Positions 17,104 through 26,688 are shown, numbered from the stretch's first letter. The stretch is 64,000 nucleotides of DNA from Herbiconiux gentiana (GCF_024978135.1 NZ_JANTEZ010000006.1:124001-188000); one strand, 5' to 3'. The notes: generated by a model from the letters alone, not told the origin. Program-made: numbers and translations.

Positions 17104-18819
17104 TCAGGCGCCGCTGCAGTAGAAGATCGTGATCGCCGACTTCTGCGCGGCGTCGCCCTCGCGGATCGACTGGCTCGACACGGGCTGACTCACGCCCGCG
17201 CTCTGCGGTGTGGCCGCGCATCCGGGATCGGGCTGCACCGTGACCTCGAGCTGCAGGCCGGTGAGGGTGGTCTGCGCATCGGTGTACGGCTCGCCGGTGA
17301 CGTTCGGCACCGAGACGAGCCCGGTCGACACCACCAGCTCGATGGTGTCGCCGGCGAAAGCGCCGGTCCCCCCGTCGGGATCGGTGCGGATGACGACGTC
17401 GGACGGGACGTCGGGCGAGTTCTCCTTGACCGTCTGGCCGACCGAGAAGCCCGCCGTCGTGAGGGCGTTGCTCGCATCCGTCGCCGACTGACCGGCCACC
17501 GTGGGAACCGTGACCGACTGGCGGCCCTGCGACACCCGCACGTCGATGACGGTGCCCGGGCCGACGATGGTGCCGGCGGGCGGATCGCTGTCGACGACCT
17601 GACCCGCGGGGATGGTGTCGCTGTAGACGTCGTAGCGCGCGGACACCAGATCGAGCTGCTGCAGGGTGGCGTCGGCCGCCTCGTAGCTCTGACCGGTCAT
17701 GGTGGGGATCTCGCGGGAGGTGGAGGGCAGCGTGTCGGTGGGGGTGAGGGTCAGCACCCAGAACACGATCGCCACCAGGATGACGGCGACCGAGACGACT
17801 CCCGCCCAGATCCAGACGACCGGGGGCCGGGACTGCGTGCGCACCGAGTACTCGTCGTCGCCGGCGAGCTGGATGAGCGCCGAGTCGTTGCCCTGCGTGA
17901 GGCTCGGCGGGGCGCCGAAGAGCGAGGACTGGAAGTCGTCGGCCGGCACCCGCTTCGACGGGATCTTGCCCGCGCCGGCGATCTGCAGGTCGGTGCGGAA
18001 CTCGACGGCGTTCTGGAAGCGGGCGAAGCGGTCTTTCGCCAGGGCGTGCAGGGTGACCTGGTCGATGGCCGGGGAGACCTGCGGATTGATGGTCGACGGG
18101 GCGACCGGCATCTCGCTGACGTGCTGGTAGGCCACGGCCACCGGCGTCTCGCCCTTGAACGGGGGCTGACCGGTGAGCATCTCGAAGAGCACCACACCGG
18201 TGGAGTAGAGGTCGGTGCGGGCGTCGACCGACTCGCCGCGCGCCTGCTCCGGCGAGAAGTACTGCGCCGTGCCGAGGATCGCGGTGGTCTGCGCGACGGT
18301 GGCGGAGGAGTCGGAGATGGCGCGGGCGATGCCGAAGTCCATCACCTTCACCTGGCCGCCGTGCGTGATCATCACGTTGCCCGGCTTGATGTCGCGGTGC
18401 ACGACGCCGGCGCGGTGCGAGTACTCCAGAGCGGTCAGGATGCCCTCGGTGATGCGGATCGCCTCGGCCGAGTCGACCGGGCCCTCCTTGATCACGTCTT
18501 TGAGCAGCTTGCCCTCGACGAACTCCATCACGATGAACGGGACGATTCCCTCGAAGCCGCCGGCCTCGGCCACCCGCTCCTCGCCGGCGTCGAACACGCG
18601 CACGATCGTGGGGTGCGCCATGCGGGAGGCGGCCTGCGCCTCTTGCCGGAAGCGGGTGCGGAAGACCGGGTCGCCCGCGAGCGACGACTTCAGCAGCTTG
18701 ATCGCCACCTGGCGCCCGAGCCGCTCGTCGCGCCCGGAGTAGACGTTCGACATGCCGCCGCGCCCGATGAGCTCACCGATGCGATACCTCCCGGCGAGGA
18801 GGCGGGTGTCATCGGTCAC
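17104..18819 (-). CDS. pknB: Serine/threonine protein kinase PknB with PASTA domains
   Basis: 571 aa membrane kinase that senses peptidoglycan fragments and controls growth and division. Kinase domain 1-270: glycine loop IGRGGMSNVYSG, HRDIKPGNVMI, DFGIARA, SPEQARGE. One membrane segment is near 330-355 (VVWIWAGVVSVAVILVAIVF). Three PASTA repeats follow (about 370-440, 440-505, 505-571); the last carries two cysteines and ends with a Cys near the C-terminus. GTG 18819 with GGAG upstream. It is last in the fhaA-fhaB-pstP-rodA-pbpA-pknA-pknB run, 60 bp after pknA. Confidence 0.97.
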   Translation of the reverse strand: MTDDTRLLAGRYRIGELIGRGGMSNVYSGRDERLGRQVAIKLLKSSLAGDPVFRTRFRQEAQAASRMAHPTIVRVFDAGEERVAEAGGFEGIVPFIVMEFVEGKLLKDVIKEGPVDSAEAIRITEGILTALEYSHRAGVVHRDIKPGNVMITHGGQVKVMDFGIARAISDSSATVAQTTAILGTAQYFSPEQARGESVDARTDLYSTGVVLFEMLTGQPPFKGETPVAVAYQHVSEMPVAPSTINPQVSPAIDQVTLHALAKDRFARFQNAVEFRTDLQIAGAGKIPSKRVPADDFQSSLFGAPPSLTQGNDSALIQLAGDDEYSVRTQSRPPVVWIWAGVVSVAVILVAIVFWVLTLTPTDTLPSTSREIPTMTGQSYEAADATLQQLDLVSARYDVYSDTIPAGQVVDSDPPAGTIVGPGTVIDVRVSQGRQSVTVPTVAGQSATDASNALTTAGFSVGQTVKENSPDVPSDVVIRTDPDGGTGAFAGDTIELVVSTGLVSVPNVTGEPYTDAQTTLTGLQLEVTVQPDPGCAATPQSAGVSQPVSSQSIREGDAAQKSAITIFYCSGA

Positions 18820-18879
18820 AGGTGCTGCTCCACGGGGTTCTCGGTCGGACAGGTGTCGAGGTCAGGCTACCGGCAGGAC

Positions 18880-20640
18880 TCAACCCGCGGGTGTCTCGCT
18901 CGGCTTGGGCGTGGGGCCGCCGCCGGAGATCGACAGGGTGAGCGCCGGCGAGAATCCCGAGGCCGAGCCGGAGCAGGTGACCTGGTACTTGATCTCGATC
19001 GTCGAGGTCTCGGGGCCGGTCGCGGTGAACTCCGCGCTCGTGGCGGTTCCCGGCTCGGCCTGCAGCGTCGCATTCGTGGCCTGCAGCGTGTAGCCGTCGA
19101 GCGTGGTGCCCGAGGGGCAGCTGTACGACGACCACGACACGGTGAAGTCCTCACCGGGCTCGACGCTGCCGGAGTCGGTGGTGGGGGCCGACGACGGGGC
19201 GTCTGGCACGATCACGTCGCCGTAGACGGTGAGCTGGATGGTCGTTCCCGGGTCGACGTTGCCGACGGGGGTGGCCTGGTAGACGACGTCGACCTGGTCG
19301 GCCGACGGGGCGGCGTTGCCGACCACGCGGCTCGCGGACAGGCCCAGGCCGTCGAGGACGGCGGAGGCGTCGGCGAACGACTTGCCCTTGAGCTCGGCCT
19401 CGGAGACCGCGATGCGGGAGTTCGTGGGCGTGGGGGTGGGCGCGGCCGAGGTGGGCGCCGCCGAGGTGGGGGGAGCGCTCGTGGCCGTGGTCGGCGCGGT
19501 GACGGAACCGCTGTTGCCCTGGAACAGCACTGTAACGAGGGTTCCGATGCCGATGACCAGCAGGATGATGATCAGCACGATCAGGGGCCAGGTCCAGGGG
19601 CTGCGCTTCCTCGGTGCCTCCTCGACCGCGTCGGTCTCGGGATCGGCAGGGAACAGCAGCGGGTTCGCGGCCGCGCCTCCGGCGGCACCGGCGCCCGCCG
19701 CGGCGAGCACGGTGGTGGCCTGGGTGGGCGCCCCGGCTGCGGGCATGACGGTGGTGGCCGAGGTGGGGGGCAGCGGCTCGTCACCGAGCACCGCGGGAAC
19801 GGCGGCCGCCGCGGAGGCGATGTCACCGCGCCGCAGCGCCATGGCGGCGCGTGCCAGGGCGCCCGTGGACGACGGGCGGTCTTCGGGCTTCTTGGCGATG
19901 CAGGAGAGCACGAGGTTGCGCACCGGGGTGGCGATCGTGGTGGGCAGGTCGGGCGGCGTCTCGTTGATCTGCGCCATGGCGATGGCGACCTGCGACTCGC
20001 CGGTGAACGGGCGCTTGCCCGCCAGGCACTCGTAGGCGACGATGCCGAGCGAGTAGATGTCGGTGGTGGGGGAGGCCGGCTGACCGCTCGCCTGCTCGGG
20101 CGAGAGGTACTGCACCGTTCCCATCACCTGACCGGTGGCCGTGAGCGGCACCTGGTCGGCGATGCGGGCGATGCCGAAGTCGGTGATCTTCACGCGACCG
20201 TCGGGGGTGATCAGCAGGTTGCCCGGCTTGATGTCGCGGTGCACGAGGCCCGCGGCGTGCGCGGCCTGCAGGGCCAGCGCGGTCTGCGCGACGATGTCGA
20301 GCACCCGATCGGTGGAGAGCACGTGCTCGCGCTCGAGGATGGTGGAGAGCGCCTCACCGGGCACCAGCTCCATCACGAGGTAGGCGCTGCCCTCCTCCTC
20401 GCCGTAGTCGAAGACGTTCGCGATGCCCTCGTGGTTGACGAGCGCGGCGTGCCGGGCCTCGGCGCGGAAGCGCTCGAGGAAGCCCGGGTCGCCCAGGTAC
20501 TCGTCTTTCAGGATCTTGATCGCGACGGTGCGGCCGATCACGAGGTCGGTCGCCTGCCAGACCTCTCCCATGCCGCCGATCGCGATGCGATTCGACAGCT
20601 CGTACCGGCCCCCGAAGGTCACCCCTGCTGTGGGTCTCAT
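18880..20640 (-). CDS. pknA: Serine/threonine protein kinase (PknA position) with extracellular domain
   Basis: 586 aa. Kinase domain in residues 1-275 (IAIGGMGEVWQATD, HRDIKPGNLLI, DFGIARIAD, SPEQASGQ), an Ala/Thr/Pro linker, a membrane segment near 360-385 (WTWPLIVLIIILLVIGIGTL), a PT-rich stretch, one PASTA-like repeat (SFADASAVLDGLGLSASRVV) and a last extracellular beta-rich domain of about 100 residues with two cysteines. Mycobacterial PknA lacks such an extracellular part, so this version can probably bind an external ligand itself. The start overlaps the pbpA stop by 4 bp. Confidence 0.93.
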   Translation of the reverse strand: MRPTAGVTFGGRYELSNRIAIGGMGEVWQATDLVIGRTVAIKILKDEYLGDPGFLERFRAEARHAALVNHEGIANVFDYGEEEGSAYLVMELVPGEALSTILEREHVLSTDRVLDIVAQTALALQAAHAAGLVHRDIKPGNLLITPDGRVKITDFGIARIADQVPLTATGQVMGTVQYLSPEQASGQPASPTTDIYSLGIVAYECLAGKRPFTGESQVAIAMAQINETPPDLPTTIATPVRNLVLSCIAKKPEDRPSSTGALARAAMALRRGDIASAAAAVPAVLGDEPLPPTSATTVMPAAGAPTQATTVLAAAGAGAAGGAAANPLLFPADPETDAVEEAPRKRSPWTWPLIVLIIILLVIGIGTLVTVLFQGNSGSVTAPTTATSAPPTSAAPTSAAPTPTPTNSRIAVSEAELKGKSFADASAVLDGLGLSASRVVGNAAPSADQVDVVYQATPVGNVDPGTTIQLTVYGDVIVPDAPSSAPTTDSGSVEPGEDFTVSWSSYSCPSGTTLDGYTLQATNATLQAEPGTATSAEFTATGPETSTIEIKYQVTCSGSASGFSPALTLSISGGGPTPKPSETPAG

Positions 20641-22088
20641 TTACTCAGCACCGCCTCTAGTACTCGTTTCGCGATCGGCGCGGCCAATTCGTTGCCTGTG
20701 CCCGATTGGCCCAGCCCACCGCCGTCTTCCACGACAACAGCGACGGCGACCCGAGGGTTGTCAGCCGGGGCGAAACCGGTGAACCACAGGGTGTAGGGAT
20801 CGTCCTCCCCGTTCTCTGCGGTGCCGGTCTTACCAGCCACACTGACGCCGTCTATTCTTGCATTAGTCGCCGCGCCGTTATCGACTGCCTCGACCATCAG
20901 CTTCGAAAGTTCCGAAGCTGTTACATCGGTCAGCGGGGTCGAGAACTCTTCGGGCTCGAAGCTCTGCAGCACGCTCAGATCGGGGGCCCTGATCTCGTCG
21001 ACGAGGTCGGGCGTCATGATCGTGCCGCCGTTCGCGACCGCGGCCGAGAGCATCGCGACCTGCAGCGGCGTCGCCACGTCGCTGCCCTGGCCGAAGGCCG
21101 AGAGGGCGAGCTGGGCGTCGTCGAGACCGCGGGGGTACTGGCTGGTCGAGACGTCCATCGGGATGGACAGCTCGCTGCCGAATCCGAAGGCGTTGGCCAT
21201 GTCGCCGAGCGACGACTCGCCCATCTCGACGCCGAGCTCCGCCATCGGGATGTTGCAGGAGAGCACGAACGCGGTGGCGATCGAGACCTGGTCGCCGCCG
21301 CCGCAGGTTCCGCCGCCGGCGTTCGCGACAGTCGAGTCGCTGCCCGGAAGCGGCAGGCGCGCGAGGTTCGGCTCGGTGTGGTCGACCGGCAGGCCGGCGT
21401 TCTGCAGCGCCGCCGAGGTGGTGATGATCTTGAAGGTCGAACCGGGCGGGTTCAGGTCGTTGATGGTCTTGTTGATCAGCGGGTCGCCCTGGGCGGCCAG
21501 CAGCTGGTCGTAGGTGTCGAGCACCTGCTGGCTGTCGTGGGCCGCGAGGGCGTTCGGGTCGTAGTCGGGCTTCGACACCATGGCCAGGATGCGCCCGGTG
21601 GACGGCTCGATGGCGACGACGGCGCCCTGGTAGCTGCCGAGCGCGTCGTAGGCCGCCTGCTGCACGACCGGGTCGATCGTCAGCTCGACCGAGGCGCCCT
21701 GCGGGTTCTTGCCGGTGACGAGGCGGTCGAGGTACTCCAGGAACTGGGAGTCGCTCGTGCCGCTGAGGTAGTCGTTCATCGCCTGCTCGATCTGGCTCGA
21801 GCCCTGGCCGAGCGTGTAGTACCCGGTCACCGCGCTGTAGAGCGGACCCTGCGGATAGCTGCGCTGGTACTTGAACTCGTCGTCGGTCGGCACCGAGACC
21901 GCGATCGGCTGGCCGTCGACGAGGATCGGCCCGCGCTCGACGTCGTAGCTGGCGTAGATCGTGCGGGCGTTCCGGGCGTCGCTCGCCAGGTTGTCGGCCT
22001 GGAAGAACTGGATCAGCGTCGTGGAGACGAGCAGCGCCAGGAACATCGCGAACACGACGATGCTCACGCGCTTGAGTTCTCGGGTCAC
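20637..22088 (-). CDS. pbpA: Penicillin-binding protein A (class B transpeptidase)
   Basis: 483 aa class B penicillin-binding protein that cross-links peptidoglycan, working with the glycosyltransferase RodA. N-terminal membrane anchor VSIVVFAMFLALLVSTTLIQ, an N-terminal non-catalytic module (YDVERGPILVDGQPIA), then the transpeptidase domain with SxxK in PPGSTFKII, SxN in VLSCNIPMAE and KTG in VAGKTGTAE, all intact. GTG 22088. It lies 4 bp after the rodA stop and overlaps pknA by 4 bp, so the three are probably coupled. Confidence 0.97.
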   Translation of the reverse strand: MTRELKRVSIVVFAMFLALLVSTTLIQFFQADNLASDARNARTIYASYDVERGPILVDGQPIAVSVPTDDEFKYQRSYPQGPLYSAVTGYYTLGQGSSQIEQAMNDYLSGTSDSQFLEYLDRLVTGKNPQGASVELTIDPVVQQAAYDALGSYQGAVVAIEPSTGRILAMVSKPDYDPNALAAHDSQQVLDTYDQLLAAQGDPLINKTINDLNPPGSTFKIITTSAALQNAGLPVDHTEPNLARLPLPGSDSTVANAGGGTCGGGDQVSIATAFVLSCNIPMAELGVEMGESSLGDMANAFGFGSELSIPMDVSTSQYPRGLDDAQLALSAFGQGSDVATPLQVAMLSAAVANGGTIMTPDLVDEIRAPDLSVLQSFEPEEFSTPLTDVTASELSKLMVEAVDNGAATNARIDGVSVAGKTGTAENGEDDPYTLWFTGFAPADNPRVAVAVVVEDGGGLGQSGTGNELAAPIAKRVLEAVLSK

Positions 22089-22092
22089 GGGT

Positions 22093-23490
22093 CTAGATCA
22101 CCAGCCTCGGCTGATTGCGCACTGTGTCCGACAGGCGGAGCAGGAGCGCCACGATGATCCAGTTGGCCACGAGCGACGAGCCGCCGGCCGCGAGGAACGG
22201 CGTGGTCAGACCGGTCAGGGGGATGACCCGGGTGACGCCGCCGATCACGATGAAGCACTGCAGGGCGAGCGTGAACGAGAGGCCGACGCCGAGCAGCCGG
22301 CCGAAGTCGTCCTGCCCCGCGAAGCTGATCCGGAGTCCACGCGAGATGAACAGGAGGTAGAGGCCGAAGATGGCGAACAGCCCTGCCAGCCCGAGCTCCT
22401 CGCCGAGCGACGCGATGATGTAGTCGCTCTGCGCCAGCGGCGTGATGTCGGGCCGGCCCTCGCCGAGTCCGGTGCCGATCAGGCCGCCGTTGGCGAGGCC
22501 GAACAGCCCCTGTACCAGCTGGTAGCTGCCGCCCTGGGCGTCGTAGATGTCGGGGTTGAAGGCGTCGAGCCAGTTGGTGAAGCGGTCGTTGACGTAGACG
22601 AGCACCTGACCGGCGATCACCCCGCCCGCGAGGAACAGGCCGACCCCGAGCACGACCCAGCTGGCCCGCCCGGTGGCCACGTAGATCATCACGACGAACA
22701 GGCCGAAGTACAGAAGGGCCGTTCCGAGGTCGCGCTGGAAGATGATGATCGCCATCGAGAGCGCCCAGAGCACGAGGATGGGGCCGAGGTCGCGGCCGCG
22801 CGGGAAGCGGAGGCCGAGCATCCGTCGCCCCACCATCGAGAGGCTGTCGCGGCGCGAGACGAGGTAGCCCGCGAAGAACACGGCCAGGGCGATCTTCGCC
22901 ACCTCGCCGGGCTGGAACGAGAACGCGCCGACGTGGATCCAGACGCGGGCGCCGTTGATCTCCTGGCCGAGCACCGGCAGCATCGGCAGGAGCAGCAGCA
23001 CACCGGCGGCCAGCCCGGCCACGTAGGTGTAGCGCTGCAGCACGCGGTGGTTGCGGATGACGACGATCACGACGATCGCGAGGGCGACGGCCACCGACGT
23101 CCAGACCACCTGGCGCAGGGCCGTCGACTCCCAGCCGGTGAGCTTCTCGGCGATGTCGATGCGATAGATCACCGCGATGCCGATGCCGTTCAGGAGCGAC
23201 GCGATCGGCAGGATGAACGGGTCGGCGTTGGTGGCGACGAGCCGCAGCGCGATGTGCATGGCGAACACCAGCACCGCGAGCCCCGCGCCCAGCGTGACGA
23301 CGGTGAGGTCGGCGTAGCCGAGGGCGCCGAACTGCACGATCACGACCGCGAAGGCGTTGGTGGCGCAGACGAACAGCAGCAGGAACAGCTCGAGGTTGCG
23401 CAGCTTCTGGGGCACACGGATGCGCCGAATGCCCTTGCCCGGCGTGGGGGCGGGGCTCGACGAGACGGGGGCGGTGGGGGCGGCCGACAT
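22093..23490 (-). CDS. rodA: SEDS peptidoglycan glycosyltransferase RodA/FtsW
   Basis: 465 aa polytopic SEDS protein that polymerises lipid II. About 12 membrane segments; family motifs QEINGARVWIHVGAFSFQPGEVAKI, FQRDLGTALLYF and the C-terminal GGSSLVANW region are present. The catalytic-type Asp of SEDS proteins lies in the NDRFTNWLDAFNPD loop region. ATG 23490 shares a base with the pstP stop. Neighbouring pbpA is its transpeptidase partner. Confidence 0.96.
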   Translation of the reverse strand: MSAAPTAPVSSSPAPTPGKGIRRIRVPQKLRNLELFLLLFVCATNAFAVVIVQFGALGYADLTVVTLGAGLAVLVFAMHIALRLVATNADPFILPIASLLNGIGIAVIYRIDIAEKLTGWESTALRQVVWTSVAVALAIVVIVVIRNHRVLQRYTYVAGLAAGVLLLLPMLPVLGQEINGARVWIHVGAFSFQPGEVAKIALAVFFAGYLVSRRDSLSMVGRRMLGLRFPRGRDLGPILVLWALSMAIIIFQRDLGTALLYFGLFVVMIYVATGRASWVVLGVGLFLAGGVIAGQVLVYVNDRFTNWLDAFNPDIYDAQGGSYQLVQGLFGLANGGLIGTGLGEGRPDITPLAQSDYIIASLGEELGLAGLFAIFGLYLLFISRGLRISFAGQDDFGRLLGVGLSFTLALQCFIVIGGVTRVIPLTGLTTPFLAAGGSSLVANWIIVALLLRLSDTVRNQPRLVI

Positions 23491-24851
23491 CAGGGCGCCG
23501 GGGTCTCGGTCGCGGCGGGTGCGGGCGTTCCGGACGGGGCAGGCGTGGGCGTCGGGGTCGCGCCCGGCGTCGGGGTGCTGCTGCCGTCGTCGGCGGGGGT
23601 GGCGGAGTTCAGGCGCTCGACGATCTCGCGGGCATCCTGAACCGAATCGGCAGTGATGGTGTTCTCGACCTGGTTCTGCGCATAGGGGGTGAGCGCGTCG
23701 GTGTCGATCTCGGTCTCCTGGTAGACGTGCGAGAGCGAGACGGGCCCGACGCCCTGCTGGATGCCCTGGTAGATCGAGACGTGGCCGTTCGACTCGCCCA
23801 CGTAGTAGCGCGTCTGCGTCCACCGGTAGCCGGCCCAGAGACCGGCGGCGACCAGGGCGACCACGATGACGGCGCCGACCAGCCAGGTGATCTTGCGGCG
23901 GCGGCTGCGGCGCCGGTCTTCTTCGATCAGCTCGTCGAGGTAGTCCTCGGAGCCGGGCTCGAAGTGGCTCGGTTCGGTGCTCGCAGGGCCGCGGGGGTGC
24001 AGCCGCAGACCGGGGATGCCGGCCAGGTTCGTGGACCGGGTCGTGCGGCGGCCGGTGCGGCGCTCGAAGGCGATGGGCGATGCCGCCGAGCCCACGACCA
24101 CGGGCTCGATCTCGGGGGTCTCGAGCGACTGGTGCACGTCGACCACCACGACGGTGACGTTGTCGGGGGCGCCGTGGTCGAGGCTCTCCTTCACCAGGGC
24201 GTTGGCGGCGTCGCTCGGCGAGACCTGGTTCTTCAGGATCTTCTCGATGTCGTCGTGCTCGACCACGCCCGAGAGGCCGTCGGAGCAGAGCATCCACCGG
24301 TCGCCGGGTCGGGTGTCCATCACCTGGAGGTCGACCTCGGGGGCCGCGTCGACGTCGCCGAGCACGCGCATCAGCACCGAGCGCCGGGGGTGGGTCTTGG
24401 CCTCCTCGGGCGTGATGCGGCCCGAGTCGACGAGACGCTGCACGAAGGTGTGGTCGACGGTGATCTGGGTGAGCACGTCGTCGCGCAGGCGGTAGACGCG
24501 CGAGTCGCCGATGTGGGCCAGGGCGACCGAGTGGCCCACGCGCACGAGGGCGCTCAGGGTGGTGCCCATGCCGGTGAGCTCCGGATGCTCGTACACCGTC
24601 TCGGTGAGCACGGCGTTCGCGGCCACGATCGCCTCCTGCAGCGCGAACTCGGCGTCGACCGCCGAGCCGTACTCGCCGTCGATCTCGGCCAGCCGCTGGA
24701 GGGCCAGGGCGCTCGCGACGTCGCCGCCGGCGTGCCCGCCCATGCCGTCGGCCACCGCGAAGAGCGTCTCGCCCGCGAACCCGGAGTCCTGGTTGTTGGA
24801 GCGGATCTTGCCCACGTGGGAGACGGCTGCGCTCACCGTAACGATCGCCAC
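23490..24851 (-). CDS. pstP: PP2C-family serine/threonine phosphatase PstP
   Basis: 453 aa membrane phosphatase that reverses PknA/PknB phosphorylation. The PP2C domain (1-240) shows the metal-binding motifs SNNQD (around D22), VADGMGGHAGGD (D35, G36), LCSDGLSGVV and GAPDNVTVVVVD. A juxtamembrane basic region and one membrane span near 320-342 (WLVGAVIVVALVAAGLWAGY) lead to an extracellular part ending in a Thr/Pro tail. GTG start 3 bp after fhaB; the stop overlaps rodA by 1 bp. Confidence 0.97.
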   Translation of the reverse strand: MAIVTVSAAVSHVGKIRSNNQDSGFAGETLFAVADGMGGHAGGDVASALALQRLAEIDGEYGSAVDAEFALQEAIVAANAVLTETVYEHPELTGMGTTLSALVRVGHSVALAHIGDSRVYRLRDDVLTQITVDHTFVQRLVDSGRITPEEAKTHPRRSVLMRVLGDVDAAPEVDLQVMDTRPGDRWMLCSDGLSGVVEHDDIEKILKNQVSPSDAANALVKESLDHGAPDNVTVVVVDVHQSLETPEIEPVVVGSAASPIAFERRTGRRTTRSTNLAGIPGLRLHPRGPASTEPSHFEPGSEDYLDELIEEDRRRSRRRKITWLVGAVIVVALVAAGLWAGYRWTQTRYYVGESNGHVSIYQGIQQGVGPVSLSHVYQETEIDTDALTPYAQNQVENTITADSVQDAREIVERLNSATPADDGSSTPTPGATPTPTPAPSGTPAPAATETPAP

Positions 24852-24854
24852 GGG

Positions 24855-25484
24855 CTACCGCCGCAGTTCGAAGCTCGTGGCGCCGATTCGGATCGGCGTG
24901 TTCAGGGGAACATGGACGGGGGAGGTGACGCGCTGGCCGTCGAGGAAGGTGCCGTTGGTGGAGTCGAGGTCCTGGATGACCCACTCCTCGCCCCAGACCA
25001 TGAGGCGGGCGTGGTGGGTGGAGGTGTAGTCGTCGCGGATGACCACGCTCGAGTCGCTCGAGCGGCCGATGGTGAGGGGCTCGGTGCCGAGGGGGATCTC
25101 GCTGTTGTTCTTGGGGCCGGAGGTGATGACGAGGCGGCCGGCGTTGGCGGTGGTGGCGCGCGGGGGGCCGGAGAGCTCGGTGCCGGGGGCCGGGACGAAG
25201 GTGGGGACCTTGGGGGCGGGGGGTGCGGGGGTCGCGGGGGTGGAGGGGGCTGCGGCGGCTGTGGGGCGCTGGGCTCCGCCGGGTGCTGCTGCGGCGCCGG
25301 CTGCTGCGCTGCCTGGTCCGGCCGCTCCGGTCGCTCCGGCCGCGGCCGGGGTCGCGTCGCTGCGGAGCTTGCGCACGCGCTGGCCGAACAGGTCGGACCG
25401 CATCGCGTAGACGATGATGAAGATGAACACCCAGAGCAGGGCCAGGAAGGCCAGCTGCAGGATGAGCAGTGTGAGTTCGCTCAT
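24855..25484 (-). CDS. fhaB: FHA domain protein FhaB (FipA)
   Basis: 209 aa. N-terminal membrane segment (LLILQLAFLALLWVFIFIIVYAM), an Ala/Pro linker, then a C-terminal FHA domain (about 120-205) with TIGRSSDSSVVI, the TSTHHARL loop and LDSTNGTFLDGQ, which binds phosphothreonine. The mycobacterial homologue links PknA/PknB phosphorylation to FtsZ and FtsQ. ATG 25484 is chosen over upstream in-frame codons because the membrane segment must be N-terminal and only 7 bp separate it from fhaA. Confidence 0.95.
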   Translation of the reverse strand: MSELTLLILQLAFLALLWVFIFIIVYAMRSDLFGQRVRKLRSDATPAAAGATGAAGPGSAAAGAAAAPGGAQRPTAAAAPSTPATPAPPAPKVPTFVPAPGTELSGPPRATTANAGRLVITSGPKNNSEIPLGTEPLTIGRSSDSSVVIRDDYTSTHHARLMVWGEEWVIQDLDSTNGTFLDGQRVTSPVHVPLNTPIRIGATSFELRR

Positions 25485-25491
25485 GGCCCGC

Positions 25492-26262
25492 CTACCGCCA
25501 GAATCCGCCGGCGTCGGGGGTGCCGCCGTTCGGCGCGCTGCGCGGCGCGCTCCTCGGGGCGTTCGCACCCGGAGCGCTCGGCCCGCGGCCTCCAGGCGCC
25601 GTCTGCGGGACGATGCGGAAGACGATGGTCGTGCGCCCGATCTGGATGACCGAGTCGGGGTCGAGGTTCGCCCGCTGGAACGGCCGGCCGTTCAGCTGCG
25701 AGCCGTTCGTGGAGCCGAGGTCGCGCGCCTGGGCGTGCTGTCCGTCCCACAGGATCTCGACGTGCTTGCGGGAGGTGCCGGTGTCGTCGATCGTGATGTC
25801 GGCGTCGCTGCCGCGCCCCACCACGGTGCGCGCCTTGGTGATCGGGTGGCGGCGACCCGCGACGTCGAGCACGGGCATCCAGCTGACCTCGCTCTGCACG
25901 TTGGCCGAGTCGATCTGGATGACGCCGGTGGTGAGCTTCGGGTCGTCGACCAGCTCGATGGCGACGCCGCCAGCGAACTGGAAGCCCTGCTGGGCGGCGT
26001 GCTGCTGCACGATCTGGTTCAGGTCGTCGACGAGGGTCGGGCCGATGCCCGTCATGCGCTCGTAGTCGGCCGGGGCGAGCAGCACGCGGAAGCTGTTGGG
26101 CGCGAGGATGCGGTCGCGCGAGACGACGGCCGCCTTCGTGTCGAGCTCGCGCTTCAGCGCGGAGGAGATCTCGACCGGCTGGAGCCCCGAGCGGAAGGTC
26201 TTCGCGAAGGCGCCGTTGACGGCGCGCTCGAGACCCTTCTCGAAGTTGTCCAGTATTCCCAC
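25492..26262 (-). CDS. fhaA: FHA domain protein FhaA (DUF3662-FHA)
   Basis: 256 aa. N-terminal DUF3662 domain (MGILDNFEKGLERAVNGAFA through the NSFRVLLAPADYERM region), a short linker, and a C-terminal FHA domain (about 155-230) with VVGRGSDADITI, TSRKHVEI and DLGSTNGSQLNG. The mycobacterial homologue binds phosphorylated MviN to regulate lipid II export. GTG 26262 with GGAGAGAC upstream. It is the first gene of the seven-gene leftward signalling/growth operon; its promoter must lie in 26263-26488, where I see no clear consensus. Confidence 0.95.
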   Translation of the reverse strand: MGILDNFEKGLERAVNGAFAKTFRSGLQPVEISSALKRELDTKAAVVSRDRILAPNSFRVLLAPADYERMTGIGPTLVDDLNQIVQQHAAQQGFQFAGGVAIELVDDPKLTTGVIQIDSANVQSEVSWMPVLDVAGRRHPITKARTVVGRGSDADITIDDTGTSRKHVEILWDGQHAQARDLGSTNGSQLNGRPFQRANLDPDSVIQIGRTTIVFRIVPQTAPGGRGPSAPGANAPRSAPRSAPNGGTPDAGGFWR

Positions 26263-26488
26263 GTCTCTCCGTTTCCTGTTCTCCCGGCATCGCTCGGCCT
26301 CGGGAGGGAGGCGTCGGGGTGTCGTTCGATGCTCCGCGCAGGCGGCGCGGGCTCTTTAAGGCGTGAATGCTACGTCGATGTTACTTGTCTTGGGTGTTAA
26401 TGCACTCTCAGCACCCCGGCGGGCAGGTTCTCGGTCGCGTGGGCCGGTTTCGCACCTGCCTTCCGCGCGTGCTAATCTCTCCTAGTTC

Positions 26489-26572
26489 GCGCGAGTGGCG
26501 GAATTGGCAGACGCGCTGGCTTCAGGTGCCAGTGCCCGCAAGGGCGTGGGGGTTCAAGTCCCCCCTCGCGCA
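26489..26572 (+). tRNA. tRNA-Leu (CAG anticodon)
   Basis: 84-nt class II tRNA with a variable arm (TGCCCGCAAGGGCG). Acceptor GCGCGAG (26489-26495) pairs with CTCGCGC (26565-26571). Anticodon stem CTGGC/GCCAG encloses TTCAGGT with CAG at 26523-26525. A leucine tRNA next to fhaA is also present in Mycobacterium. No repeated 3' end suggesting an integrated element was seen. Confidence 0.96.
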
Positions 26573-26575
26573 CGG

Positions 26576-26627
26576 ACGAATGGGATGCCGGTCGGCTGGA
26601 GGAGTACCTCCGGGGGCCGGCATTCGT
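26576..26627 (+). terminator. Compound hairpin after tRNA-Leu
   Basis: ACGAA+TGCCGG (26576-26580, 26586-26591) pairs with CCGGCA+TTCGT (26617-26627) with a 5-nt bulge, and an inner GGAGG/CCTCC stem (26598-26611). Short T-rich sequence follows. Probable terminator for the tRNA. Confidence 0.6.
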
Positions 26628-26688
26628 CGTTTCTGCGGTTGTTGCGGTCTGTTGCTGGCTTCTGCGGGCTGTTGCTGGCTTTTGCTGG

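Noticed and set aside
18046-20796. 916-aa plus-strand frame opposite pknB/pknA.
   Set aside because: Gly/Arg/Asp-rich shadow of two well-supported kinases.
26489-26630. tRNA-Leu as an integration site for a mobile island.
   Set aside because: No repeat of the tRNA 3' end, no integrase, and the following genes show no clear compositional change.
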